6,167 nt of DNA from Nitrospirota bacterium (lineage in GTDB: Bacteria; Nitrospirota; Nitrospiria; Nitrospirales; Nitrospiraceae). A program made the translations under genes and the position numbers. The notes beneath the pieces were generated by a model. It was not told where the DNA came from, did no database searches, and was given only the letters and a program-made list of their open reading frames with translations. Below are positions 1 through 5,495 of this stretch, piece after piece (within the stretch, counting starts at the first letter, position 1; each line of letters starts with the position of its first letter). The stretch spans positions 1-6,167 of the forward strand of contig JACPZN010000390.1 in assembly GCA_016195505.1 (NCBI GenBank), given 5' to 3'.

Positions 1-953
1 AGACAGCGGCGATTTTGGAGGATGGCCTCCTGGATTCCTCGGTGCTCGTACGGGCGCGGGCTGCAGAGGCCATCGGAAAAGCCGGATTGGCTAAGAAATC
101 CGGCGCATTGAGGCGAGCGCTGGGGGACGAGATGCCTACGGTCCGCATCGCCGCCATGAACGCGCTGGGAGAGGCGAAGGCCACCGACCTCACACAGCGA
201 TTCATCGAGATCGCTCGAACCGAAGAAGGGCCTGAAGCGATCTTCGCCTACGCAGCGCTCTATAAGATGGGTGAATCTGGCACGCTGGCGGACATTACCA
301 ACGCGGCAACGCTTCCTGATGCGGACGTGCGCATGGCGGCGCTCGGTGTGCTCGGCCGCCTGAAGCGCCCGGCAAGCCTGGCGGTCCTGAGCCAAGCTGT
401 GTATGATCCCAACCCGTCGGTGCGTGCCTTCGCCGCGGGCGCGCTGGGAGAGTTCGGATCTCCCGGTGGAGTCGCGCCGCTGACGCATGCAATCGGAGAC
501 GAGGTGGCCATGGTTCGTGGCATCGCTGCGGGAAGCCTTGGACGGCTCGGTCTTAAAGACAATCGGCCATTGCTTCAGGCCTTAACCAGAGATCCCAGCT
601 TCCAAGTTCGTGCCAATGCCGCGGAGGGGCTGCTTCGCTTGGGAGATCCTTCGGCGATTGTTCTCGCAGCCGATCTCGCGCGACACCCTGACCCCTCCAT
701 TCGTGGCGCCGCAGCACAAACCTTGAGCGCAACATCAGAGAAACAAGCCCTACCTATTCTGCAAATATTGCTGCAGGACCAACAGCCGCTCCCCCGACTG
801 ATGGCCGCCAAGGCCCTGAGGAAGAATGCAGATGCCGCCATCCCCTTATTAGTGAAGGGTCTGCAAGATTCTGACGAAGCCGTTCGTATCGCAGCGGCAG
901 GCAGCTTGTTGAATCAGTTGGCCCGATCGAGTTCATCACGACGCCGTCACTAA
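1..953 (+). CDS. HEAT-repeat protein, 5' end outside the window
   Basis: The frame is open from base 3 to the TAA at 951-953 and encodes about ten consecutive HEAT-like (PBS-lyase type) repeats of roughly 30-31 residues. Each repeat has the pattern of a variable loop, then D/P-x-x-V-R-x-x-A-A-x-x-L-G, then a second helix. Examples are VRARAAEAIGKAG near the left edge, VRMAALGVLGRL, VRAFAAGALGEFG and VRIAAAGSLL near the end. A TTG at 15 could be read as a start, but the residues before it (TAAI) complete the first helix of a repeat, so the gene almost certainly begins upstream. The protein ends in a short Ser/Arg-rich basic tail (SSSSRRRH). HEAT solenoids are protein-binding scaffolds, and nothing visible here is catalytic. 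The N-terminus is missing, so a signal peptide or membrane anchor cannot be judged. The next gene starts 15 bases downstream and is likely co-transcribed. The fold is clear; the partner and role are unknown. Confidence 0.9.
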   Translation, partial: TAAILEDGLLDSSVLVRARAAEAIGKAGLAKKSGALRRALGDEMPTVRIAAMNALGEAKATDLTQRFIEIARTEEGPEAIFAYAALYKMGESGTLADITNAATLPDADVRMAALGVLGRLKRPASLAVLSQAVYDPNPSVRAFAAGALGEFGSPGGVAPLTHAIGDEVAMVRGIAAGSLGRLGLKDNRPLLQALTRDPSFQVRANAAEGLLRLGDPSAIVLAADLARHPDPSIRGAAAQTLSATSEKQALPILQILLQDQQPLPRLMAAKALRKNADAAIPLLVKGLQDSDEAVRIAAAGSLLNQLARSSSSRRRH

Positions 954-968
954 CCAGCAAGGACTGAC

Positions 969-1424
969 ATGCTCAAATTCATCGGCGTGGTGCTTTTGGT
1001 TATCGGTGCATTCGGGGCTGGCTACTACTTTGGACAACGGCCCGTCGGCACGCTGCAACAGACCGTGTCCGATCTCCAACAGTCGCTGAAGGAGCTGTCC
1101 CGCAACGTCTTGGATACCACCATGGGGATCGAGCGCGACCTCCGCCGGCGTGAGGGGCTCGTCGATGCCAAGTCTCGGTTAGTACAGGCGAAGGCAAACG
1201 TCTTCGACCGCAATTTCGGCGATGCGGCAAAAGAATTGGCTGAGGCGGTCGATGCCCTGGAGGCCGCCACCAAAGGAATCAAGCCGGACGAATCGACAAA
1301 TGTTGTGCGGGATTTGGCCGGGTCACTGCGGGAGGTACGTCTGGAAATCGCGATGGGGAAACCGGTGCCGCTGAAGAAACTGGACGAGCTACAACTGCGG
1401 ATGGATCAGTTACTCAATAGGTAA
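969..1424 (+). CDS. Small membrane-anchored coiled-coil protein, function unknown
   Basis: This is a 151-residue protein. It starts at an ATG preceded by AAGGA (959-963) at 5-base spacing. Residues 4-22 form one hydrophobic segment rich in small residues (G13, G16, G18, G22), a possible helix-packing face. R24 follows it, so it reads as an uncleaved N-terminal anchor without a lipobox. Residues 29-50 have hydrophobic residues at heptad-like spacing (L29, V33, L36, L40, L43, V47), suggesting a coiled coil. The rest (about 60-150) is predicted helical and charged, with a TPR-like stretch RNFGDAAKELAEAV. I do not recognise a named family. It lies 15 bases after the HEAT-repeat gene, so the two may form a transcriptional and perhaps physical pair, with the helical domain on one side of the inner membrane. 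That pairing is inference. Confidence 0.85.
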   Translation: MLKFIGVVLLVIGAFGAGYYFGQRPVGTLQQTVSDLQQSLKELSRNVLDTTMGIERDLRRREGLVDAKSRLVQAKANVFDRNFGDAAKELAEAVDALEAATKGIKPDESTNVVRDLAGSLREVRLEIAMGKPVPLKKLDELQLRMDQLLNR

Positions 1425-1425
1425 C

Positions 1426-2259
1426 TCAGGCGTTGGCCGGCTGAGAGACCGGCTGTTTCTTCCACTTCGCCAGAATTCGTTCCACTCTCATCTTTACGAC
1501 CATGTCGGGATCCTTTAGCAACGGCTTGATAGCCTCGCGTCCCCGCTCGTCGCCGATCGATTCCAAGGCCGCCGCCGCCGTCAACCGTGTAAACCAGTCT
1601 TTGTCATCGAGCATCTCAATGAGCGGACTGATCGCTTCACTGTTCTTAATCCGGCCTAAGGCAAGCACCGCGCTCTTGCGGACGTTTTCATCCTTGTCTC
1701 TGAGGGCCGCGATCAACTTCGGGATAGAGGGCTCGCCCAGTTCGACAAGTGCATTGATGGCATCGTCCTTGAACTCATCATTCCGAAGCTGGAGCATCAA
1801 TGGATCGAGCACCCGCTCATCGCGAATCTTGCCGAGCGCTAAGATCGCGTACTTGCGCACATCCCAGTCGCGCAGCAACTTCAGAAGGGTCTCGACGGCG
1901 GGGGAGCCCACGTGCCCCATCGCCTCAATCGCTACTTCCCGGACCTGCCAGTCGCCGTCGCGCAATGCGCGCGCCAATGGCTCCACACAACGCTCATCGC
2001 CCATCTCACCGAGCGTGATGACGGCCTCACGGCGAACCACCCAGTCGGGATCGTTGAGCAGATCGATCTGAATGTCGATCTCATCCTTGACCTGTTCCTC
2101 TTCGAGCGCCACCGCGTCTTGGGCACCGGCAGGGGCCTCTTCAGGCATTGATGAATCTACCATCACCAGATCGGCGGCTACTTTGTCGGCCAGTTCATCA
2201 CTCGCCGGCTGGACGGTTGGGAAATTCTCTGGAGGCTGGTTCTTTTGTTCCTGTTCCAT
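1426..2259 (-). CDS. HEAT-repeat protein with acidic N-terminal extension
   Basis: This is a 277-residue protein. I chose the ATG at 2259-2257 because TAGGA (2269-2265) sits 5 bases upstream and the protein then begins MEQEQKNQPPEN. A longer frame to 2370 would overlap the upstream small gene and adds an Arg-rich, non-repeat sequence. Residues 1-60 are acidic, Pro/Ala/Glu-rich and probably disordered. Residues 62-268 form about seven HEAT-like repeats, including DPDWVVRREAVITLGEMG, GDWQVREVAIEAMGHVG, DENVRKSAVLALGRI and DKDWFTRLTAAAALESIG. Repeats three and four are a couple of residues shorter than the others. There is no signal peptide, so it is probably cytoplasmic. A protein-interaction scaffold is the family expectation; the partner is unknown. 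It lies 40 bases downstream of the basic small protein on the same strand. Its stop is one base from the stop of the converging gene. Confidence 0.92.
   Translation of the reverse strand: MEQEQKNQPPENFPTVQPASDELADKVAADLVMVDSSMPEEAPAGAQDAVALEEEQVKDEIDIQIDLLNDPDWVVRREAVITLGEMGDERCVEPLARALRDGDWQVREVAIEAMGHVGSPAVETLLKLLRDWDVRKYAILALGKIRDERVLDPLMLQLRNDEFKDDAINALVELGEPSIPKLIAALRDKDENVRKSAVLALGRIKNSEAISPLIEMLDDKDWFTRLTAAAALESIGDERGREAIKPLLKDPDMVVKMRVERILAKWKKQPVSQPANA
1434..1461 (+). terminator. Weak candidate intrinsic terminator for the plus-strand pair
   Basis: GCCGG (1436-1440) pairs with CCGGC (1449-1453) across an 8-base loop, and two flanking G-T wobbles can extend the stem. TGTTTCTT follows. 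It begins about 10 bases after the plus-strand stop at 1424 and lies inside the last codons of the minus-strand HEAT gene. The stem is short and the T tract is interrupted by C, so it is only a candidate. No better terminator is visible at this convergent junction. Confidence 0.35.
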
Positions 2260-2299
2260 GCGCGTCCTACTGATGCAAACGTGGATGATCGTCGGCCGA

Positions 2300-2515
2300 T
2301 TACGCTGACGCCGGTGCCGTGGCTGCGCTCTTGTTTCCGGCTGCGTGCTTCTTACGCAAAGCCAGCGCACGCCGTTTGCGCTGTTCCCGCTTCAGTCGCT
2401 TCCGGAGCGCTCGCATTGCGTCATCCGCTTCTGGATTGCTAGGCCCGGCGCGCTTGGCCAATACCTTCTTCTTCAATCGAGCTTCTTCCGACTCCGTTGC
2501 AGTTTTCTTTGCCAT
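2300..2515 (-). CDS. Small very basic Lys/Arg/Ala-rich protein, function unknown
   Basis: This is a 71-residue protein starting MAKKTATESEEARLKKK. The ATG at 2515-2513 is preceded by AAGGAG at about 9-base spacing, a strong ribosome binding site. An upstream in-frame ATG (2572) falls in the promoter region and adds an unlikely N-terminus. It contains 22 Lys/Arg against 7 Asp/Glu, and 17 Ala. A central stretch (about 30-57) is probably one long basic helix (LRKRLKREQRKRR), followed by an Ala-rich tail like those of DNA- or RNA-binding small proteins. I do not recognise a family. Nucleic-acid binding is inferred only from charge. A promoter lies about 60 bases upstream, and the HEAT-repeat gene follows after 40 bases, suggesting a two-gene operon. 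Confidence 0.72.
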   Translation of the reverse strand: MAKKTATESEEARLKKKVLAKRAGPSNPEADDAMRALRKRLKREQRKRRALALRKKHAAGNKSAATAPASA

Positions 2516-2557
2516 GCAATCTGACTCCTTCTCTCGTTGTCTATTACAAAACCAGTT

Positions 2558-2569
2558 CCTGAGCTCAGG
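2558..2569. promoter_or_regulatory. Perfect 12-bp palindrome at a predicted transcription start
   Basis: CCTGAGCTCAGG reads the same on both strands. It falls at the expected +1 region of the minus-strand promoter at 2576-2605. It could be a dimeric-regulator operator or a 5'-terminal hairpin in the leader. A chance 12-bp palindrome in a window of this size is possible, so the role is inferred from position only. Confidence 0.35.
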
Positions 2570-2575
2570 CACGTC

Positions 2576-2605
2576 AGTCTAGAGGAGAGGTTTCTCTACT
2601 GTCAA
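2576..2605 (-). promoter_or_regulatory. Sigma-70-type promoter for the basic-protein/HEAT operon
   Basis: On the minus strand a perfect TTGACA (2605-2600) is followed after 18 bases by TAGACT (2581-2576), which matches four of six -10 positions. The predicted start is near 2569, giving a leader of about 54 bases with a good Shine-Dalgarno before the ATG at 2515. It lies in the 116-base gap after rlpA. I see no clear rlpA terminator there, so read-through from rlpA is also possible. Confidence 0.6.
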
Positions 2606-2631
2606 CCGAGGGCTAGAGATATTGACCGGAA

Positions 2632-3297
2632 CTAGGAAAGCACGAGGGCCGCGTGATCCCGATGGGCTGGATCGGCGGAGAGAATTGACGGTGCCCATCT
2701 CCAGCGGCGTTGGATAAGGACATCGTTGTGTAGAAGTCGGAGCACGGGGACCATTGCGGAATCTGGACGGTTTAGGCTCGGCCATGGAAGGGGCAACACA
2801 GTAGAGTCGTCCAACCCGCGGACTACGAAGAAGGGCTGAGTCGAAGGGGTGGCGTCCTCCGCTGCGAGGACGAAGTCCGGCCGGTGGTCTCCGATCACTT
2901 CAAGCTGAATGACCGAGAGCCCTCCGTCCACCATTCCTAACTGGATCGCCGCCGCATAGGAGAGATCAAGGATTCTTCCATTTACATAGGGTCCTCGATC
3001 GTTAATCCGCACCCGAACATGCTTTCCATTTACCAAGTTGACAACCCGAACCATGCTCCCAAGCGGCAGGGTCCGGTGGGCCGCCGTCAACGCCCCCATA
3101 TTGAACACTTCGCCATTAGCTGCCACCTTCCCGTGGAATTGTGCCCCATACCAGGAGGCGACCCCTCGGTCCTTGATCCCCACATCCAGCCCGCTTTCGC
3201 CTTTGGGAATCCATGAACAGGCCCCCAACGAGAAACAGAGGACGACCGCGAGGGCTTCAAAGCACGATAGCTGATTTTGCCGAGTATGTGTGTTCAT
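2632..3297 (-). CDS. rlpA: RlpA-like septal-ring/peptidoglycan lipoprotein
   Basis: This is a 221-residue protein. A signal peptide ends in the lipobox LGAC, so C27 should be lipidated. A double-psi beta-barrel RlpA domain spans about 45-136, with the family motifs GVASWYG, ANGEVF, LTAAHRTLPLGS, VRINDRGPYVNGRILDLS and AAIQLGM. In Pseudomonas aeruginosa RlpA, a lytic transglycosylase acting on stem-peptide-free glycans, the residues needed are D123, H131 and D157. By motif alignment these correspond here to N66, H74 and D100, so the first acid is Asn. The protein has no C-terminal SPOR domain. Residues 138-221 are an unrecognised, low-similarity tail. The start is supported by AGGAGG (3314-3309) 11 bases upstream. 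It has its own promoter and a long leader. Family assignment is firm; whether it cleaves glycans is not. Confidence 0.93.
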   Translation of the reverse strand: MNTHTRQNQLSCFEALAVVLCFSLGACSWIPKGESGLDVGIKDRGVASWYGAQFHGKVAANGEVFNMGALTAAHRTLPLGSMVRVVNLVNGKHVRVRINDRGPYVNGRILDLSYAAAIQLGMVDGGLSVIQLEVIGDHRPDFVLAAEDATPSTQPFFVVRGLDDSTVLPLPWPSLNRPDSAMVPVLRLLHNDVLIQRRWRWAPSILSADPAHRDHAALVLS

Positions 3298-3488
3298 TCT
3301 GTTTATCGCCTCCTCCCCAATTACCCAGGAGCGACCATACGACCAGGGTATGAAAGGCTGGAGGTTTCAACAATACCGACTGAGTACCCCTCTGCCCTAC
3401 CTCCGGATGGAGGAAGTACACTCCGTCTTTCGATGAGAAAGAGTACAAAAACGGACAGCGGAGGCTATTTTCAATGTAGCGGTAACGT
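3298..3488 (-). promoter_or_regulatory. Long rlpA leader with possible anti-Shine-Dalgarno structure
   Basis: About 185 bases separate the predicted rlpA start of transcription from its ATG. Read on the minus strand, a hairpin CCTCC-ATCC-GGAGG occupies 3413-3400, and a second CCTCC lies at 3364-3360. Either CCTCC could pair with the rlpA Shine-Dalgarno GGAGG (3318-3309), so the leader could fold in alternative ways. It matches no riboswitch class I know. No convincing short gene is visible on either strand. Confidence 0.35.
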
Positions 3489-3518
3489 TATATATAGGGA
3501 TGGGGGAATCTAAGTCAA
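3489..3518 (-). promoter_or_regulatory. Strong sigma-70-type promoter of rlpA
   Basis: On the minus strand TTGACT (3518-3513) is followed after 16-18 bases by overlapping TATATA hexamers within 3496-3489, so the -10 register is ambiguous but strong. Transcription would start near 3481 and read toward rlpA. This explains the local A/T-rich patch (3488-3496) in an otherwise GC-rich region. Confidence 0.65.
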
Positions 3519-3641
3519 CCCCTCAGGACCACCAAATGGGTCGTTGAGAGGCATGCGGGACAAAAGACGTAGAGATTGCCGCCGGCTCATTGACTCGGAC
3601 ACACCAGCGACAAGCAGCTTACGGCTCTCAAAAAGGCCTCG
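3519..3641. other. Intergenic spacer without a recognisable gene
   Basis: These 123 bases lie between the 3' end of the lipoprotein gene and the rlpA promoter. There is no open frame with good coding character. The only terminator-like element is a poor one: a CCTG/CAGG four-base stem overlapping the lipoprotein stop, then CCTTTTTG several bases later on the minus strand. Confidence 0.5.
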
Positions 3642-4265
3642 CTACCTGAATTGCAGGGCAGAGCCAACAAACTTGGTCTGGCTCACGAACTTTTCAAAAT
3701 TCTTTTCCATGGCTTCGCTCAGAATATCCTCGGCGTCCTCTGGCTCAAACCATGCCACGGAAGCGGTCCCTGTGTGAATGATCGTATCGGTAATGGAGCT
3801 GCCGTCGCTGAGATTCTTCGCGTGTACCACAATTTTGTTCCTGGCCGAAATATCGGTGGAACCGAGTGATCCATGGGCGTCGGCGGAGGCTTCCAAGACC
3901 TTGCCTGAAATCACAACATCCCCTCCGGTGAGACTAGACCCAGTCGCAACGTACTGGGCACGCCATCCCTTTCGAGTGAGGTACTCTGCGAGAGCTTTGG
4001 CGGTTGCCTCCCCCACCATGCCGTTCTTCATGGTCAGAGGTTCGGTCGTGCCCCACAATGATTGACGCACCCCAAACTTCGTCCGGTCGGAGCGATCATC
4101 GCCAAAAGGAGTCACCAGCACGTTGACCGAACTTACTGACGAAGCAGCCGTTTTCTCGGTCGACGGTTTCAACGCCAGCGCGATTGGCACCGCGTCCCCT
4201 TTCCCCGCACAGCCACCGCCAACGAACGCACTCAGCACCATCACGCCGACAACGATTTTTTTCAT
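3642..4265 (-). CDS. Putative outer-membrane lipoprotein, YajG-like
   Basis: This is a 207-residue protein starting MKKIVVGVMV. The ATG at 4265-4263 has GGAGG a few bases upstream. The in-frame ATG at 4277 merges into that Shine-Dalgarno (ATGGAGGGACCCATG) and has none of its own, so I prefer the inner start. Residues 2-18 are a signal peptide ending VGGGC, so C19 is the likely lipidated residue, though Gly at -3 is a non-ideal lipobox. A linker follows to about 45, then the mature domain: a strand and loop VNVLVTPFGDDRSDRTKFG (47-65), a helix (83-99), a strand GDVVISGKVLEA (115-126) and a C-terminal helix (about 180-200). This order resembles YajG-type lipoproteins by pattern only; the molecular role is unknown. 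It is divergent from the ABC exporter. Confidence 0.88.
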   Translation of the reverse strand: MKKIVVGVMVLSAFVGGGCAGKGDAVPIALALKPSTEKTAASSVSSVNVLVTPFGDDRSDRTKFGVRQSLWGTTEPLTMKNGMVGEATAKALAEYLTRKGWRAQYVATGSSLTGGDVVISGKVLEASADAHGSLGSTDISARNKIVVHAKNLSDGSSITDTIIHTGTASVAWFEPEDAEDILSEAMEKNFEKFVSQTKFVGSALQFR

Positions 4266-4309
4266 GGGTCCCTCCATCCACAGCCACTATTCAACGTTCA
4301 TAAACAGGC

Positions 4310-4322
4310 GGCGCACTGCGCC
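4310..4322 (-). repeat. GC-rich hairpin in the lipoprotein-gene leader
   Basis: GGCGC (4310-4314) and GCGCC (4318-4322) form a perfect 5-bp stem with a 3-base loop. It lies between the predicted minus-strand promoter (4339-4367) and the start at 4265. No T tract follows, so it is not a terminator. It could affect leader stability or be incidental. Confidence 0.3.
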
Positions 4323-4338
4323 GAGCCACCGGAGGACA

Positions 4339-4367
4339 GATGTAGCACTTCATGCTCATCCTGTAAA
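4339..4367 (-). promoter_or_regulatory. Candidate promoter for the lipoprotein gene
   Basis: On the minus strand TTTACA (4367-4362, five of six matches) is followed after 17 bases by TACATC (4344-4339). The -10 is weak but is preceded by TGC, which fits an extended -10. The start would be near 4332. It lies back to back with the plus-strand promoter whose -35 begins at 4384. Confidence 0.38.
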
Positions 4368-4383
4368 GACACACCCAGCCGTA

Positions 4384-4412
4384 TTGACTGCCCCAACCGG
4401 ACTGAGTAAGAT
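4384..4412 (+). promoter_or_regulatory. Sigma-70-type promoter of the ABC exporter operon
   Basis: TTGACT (4384-4389) is followed after exactly 17 bases by TAAGAT (4407-4412), four of six matches to the -10 consensus. The predicted start is near 4419, giving a leader of about 75 bases before the ATG at 4494. Confidence 0.5.
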
Positions 4413-4444
4413 CCGTTCCGCAGATGGGATGCTTGTGTTTTTGA

Positions 4445-4458
4445 GAGCGGTACCGCTC
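4445..4458. promoter_or_regulatory. Perfect 14-bp palindrome in the ABC-operon leader
   Basis: GAGCGGTACCGCTC is a perfect inverted repeat about 25-40 bases downstream of the predicted transcription start and 35 bases before the ATG. This is a usual place for a repressor operator. As RNA it would form only a short hairpin with a tight loop, so a DNA-binding site is the more natural reading. The function is inferred. Confidence 0.4.
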
Positions 4459-4493
4459 CATCCTCCGCAGTTGATCGTACCGACATCACATCC

Positions 4494-5495
4494 ATGATCG
4501 ACGTCCAGAACATTACCAAACGGTACGGCCATCATACGGCCATCGATCGAGTCACATTCTCAGTAGCCAAGGGAGAAGTGCTGGCATTCCTGGGCCCTAA
4601 CGGCGCAGGGAAAACGACAACCATGCGGATTCTGACGTGCTTCATACCCGCAACGGAGGGAACGGCACGAGTTGCCGGTTTCGACTGCGCCGATCAACCG
4701 CTCGAGGTGAAGCGTCGTATCGGCTATCTGCCCGAAACTCCGCCCGTTTACCAGGAACTGACCGTAACGGAACATTTGACGTTCGTGGGTCGGCTGCGCG
4801 GGATGGCGGGGCGGAACTTGACCTCGGCACTGGATCAATCAATCGGACGGCTTGAGTTGGGTTCAGTCCGCCATCGACTGATCGGCAACCTCTCCCGCGG
4901 CTATCGCCAGCGTGTGGGACTGGCGCAAGCCCTGCTGCACGATCCACCCGTGTTGATCTTAGACGAACCGACGGTGGGTCTTGATCCGAAACAAATCATT
5001 GAAATCCGAGAACTCATCAAGAGCCTGGCCGGTTCGCATTCCGTGATTCTCAGCACCCACATTCTTCCGGAAGCGACCGCCGTCTGCCAACGGGTGGTCA
5101 TCATCAGCGGGGGACGTATCGTCGCGGAAGATACCCCTGAGCAACTGTCCGCCCGGCTGCGGCAGTCGGAAAAAATTTCGGTCACGCTCAAGGCGCCCCC
5201 TGCGGACTGCGAAACGAAGCTCCGCGCTATTCCTGGAATTCTGAACATCTTCCCCGGGCAAACCGCTGGGAATTTCCTCATCGAATGCGCCTTGGGCCAC
5301 GACCTGCGCGATGAAATCGCCCGCGTTGTCGTCTCCAATCATTGGGGGCTGCTCGAACTGCGCACCATCTCGATGACACTGGAAGATGTCTTCCTCCAAC
5401 TCACGCGTCACGAAGAGAACCTCTCGCAATCGGCGGAAGTCATGGCCGGCCAGACTTCCGACGGACCGGTCGTCACACAGGAGATCGTTTCATGA
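4494..5495 (+). CDS. ABC exporter ATPase, GldA-like
   Basis: This is a 333-residue ATP-binding subunit of an ABC-2 type transporter. Walker A is GPNGAGKTT (34-42). The Q-loop region reads IGYLPETPPVYQELT (76-90), with Glu following Pro where many ABC proteins have Gln. The signature is LSRGYRQR (133-140), the form seen in GldA-type ATPases instead of LSGGQ. Walker B is VLILDEP (153-159) with E158 as the probable catalytic base, followed by the D-loop GLDP and switch His189. Residues from about 210 form the accessory C-terminal domain of this branch, ending with LEDVFLQLT (296-304) and a polar tail. It energises export by the membrane subunit encoded next, which it overlaps by ATGA. No clear Shine-Dalgarno precedes the ATG, but MIDVQNITKRYG is the usual N-terminus. 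The substrate is unknown. Gliding motility is only one possibility, because relatives occur in non-gliding bacteria. Confidence 0.95.
   Translation: MIDVQNITKRYGHHTAIDRVTFSVAKGEVLAFLGPNGAGKTTTMRILTCFIPATEGTARVAGFDCADQPLEVKRRIGYLPETPPVYQELTVTEHLTFVGRLRGMAGRNLTSALDQSIGRLELGSVRHRLIGNLSRGYRQRVGLAQALLHDPPVLILDEPTVGLDPKQIIEIRELIKSLAGSHSVILSTHILPEATAVCQRVVIISGGRIVAEDTPEQLSARLRQSEKISVTLKAPPADCETKLRAIPGILNIFPGQTAGNFLIECALGHDLRDEIARVVVSNHWGLLELRTISMTLEDVFLQLTRHEENLSQSAEVMAGQTSDGPVVTQEIVS

Noticed and set aside
15..953. TTG at 15 as the true start of the first HEAT-repeat gene
   Set aside because: The frame is open to the left edge and the preceding residues complete a HEAT helix, so the gene is 5'-truncated by the window.
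1502..2071. 189-residue plus-strand frame
   Set aside because: Antisense shadow of the HEAT-repeat gene, with Ser/Arg-rich low-complexity translation and no ribosome binding site or family features.
2260..2370. Longer N-terminus for the minus-strand HEAT protein
   Set aside because: It would overlap the end of the basic-protein gene and encodes an Arg-rich stretch unlike the protein. The ATG at 2259 has a ribosome binding site.
3298..3480. Known riboswitch (cyclic-di-GMP or fluoride type) in the rlpA leader
   Set aside because: The conserved core sequences of these classes are absent on reading the minus strand.
3277..3513. 78-residue plus-strand frame across the rlpA leader
   Set aside because: No good ribosome binding site, no recognisable features, and it covers the rlpA promoter and leader on the other strand.
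3628..3662. Terminator after the lipoprotein gene on the minus strand
   Set aside because: The only stem (CCTG/CAGG) is four base pairs and is separated from the T run by several unpaired bases.
3544..3777. 77-residue plus-strand frame
   Set aside because: Mostly antisense to the lipoprotein gene, with no coding character.
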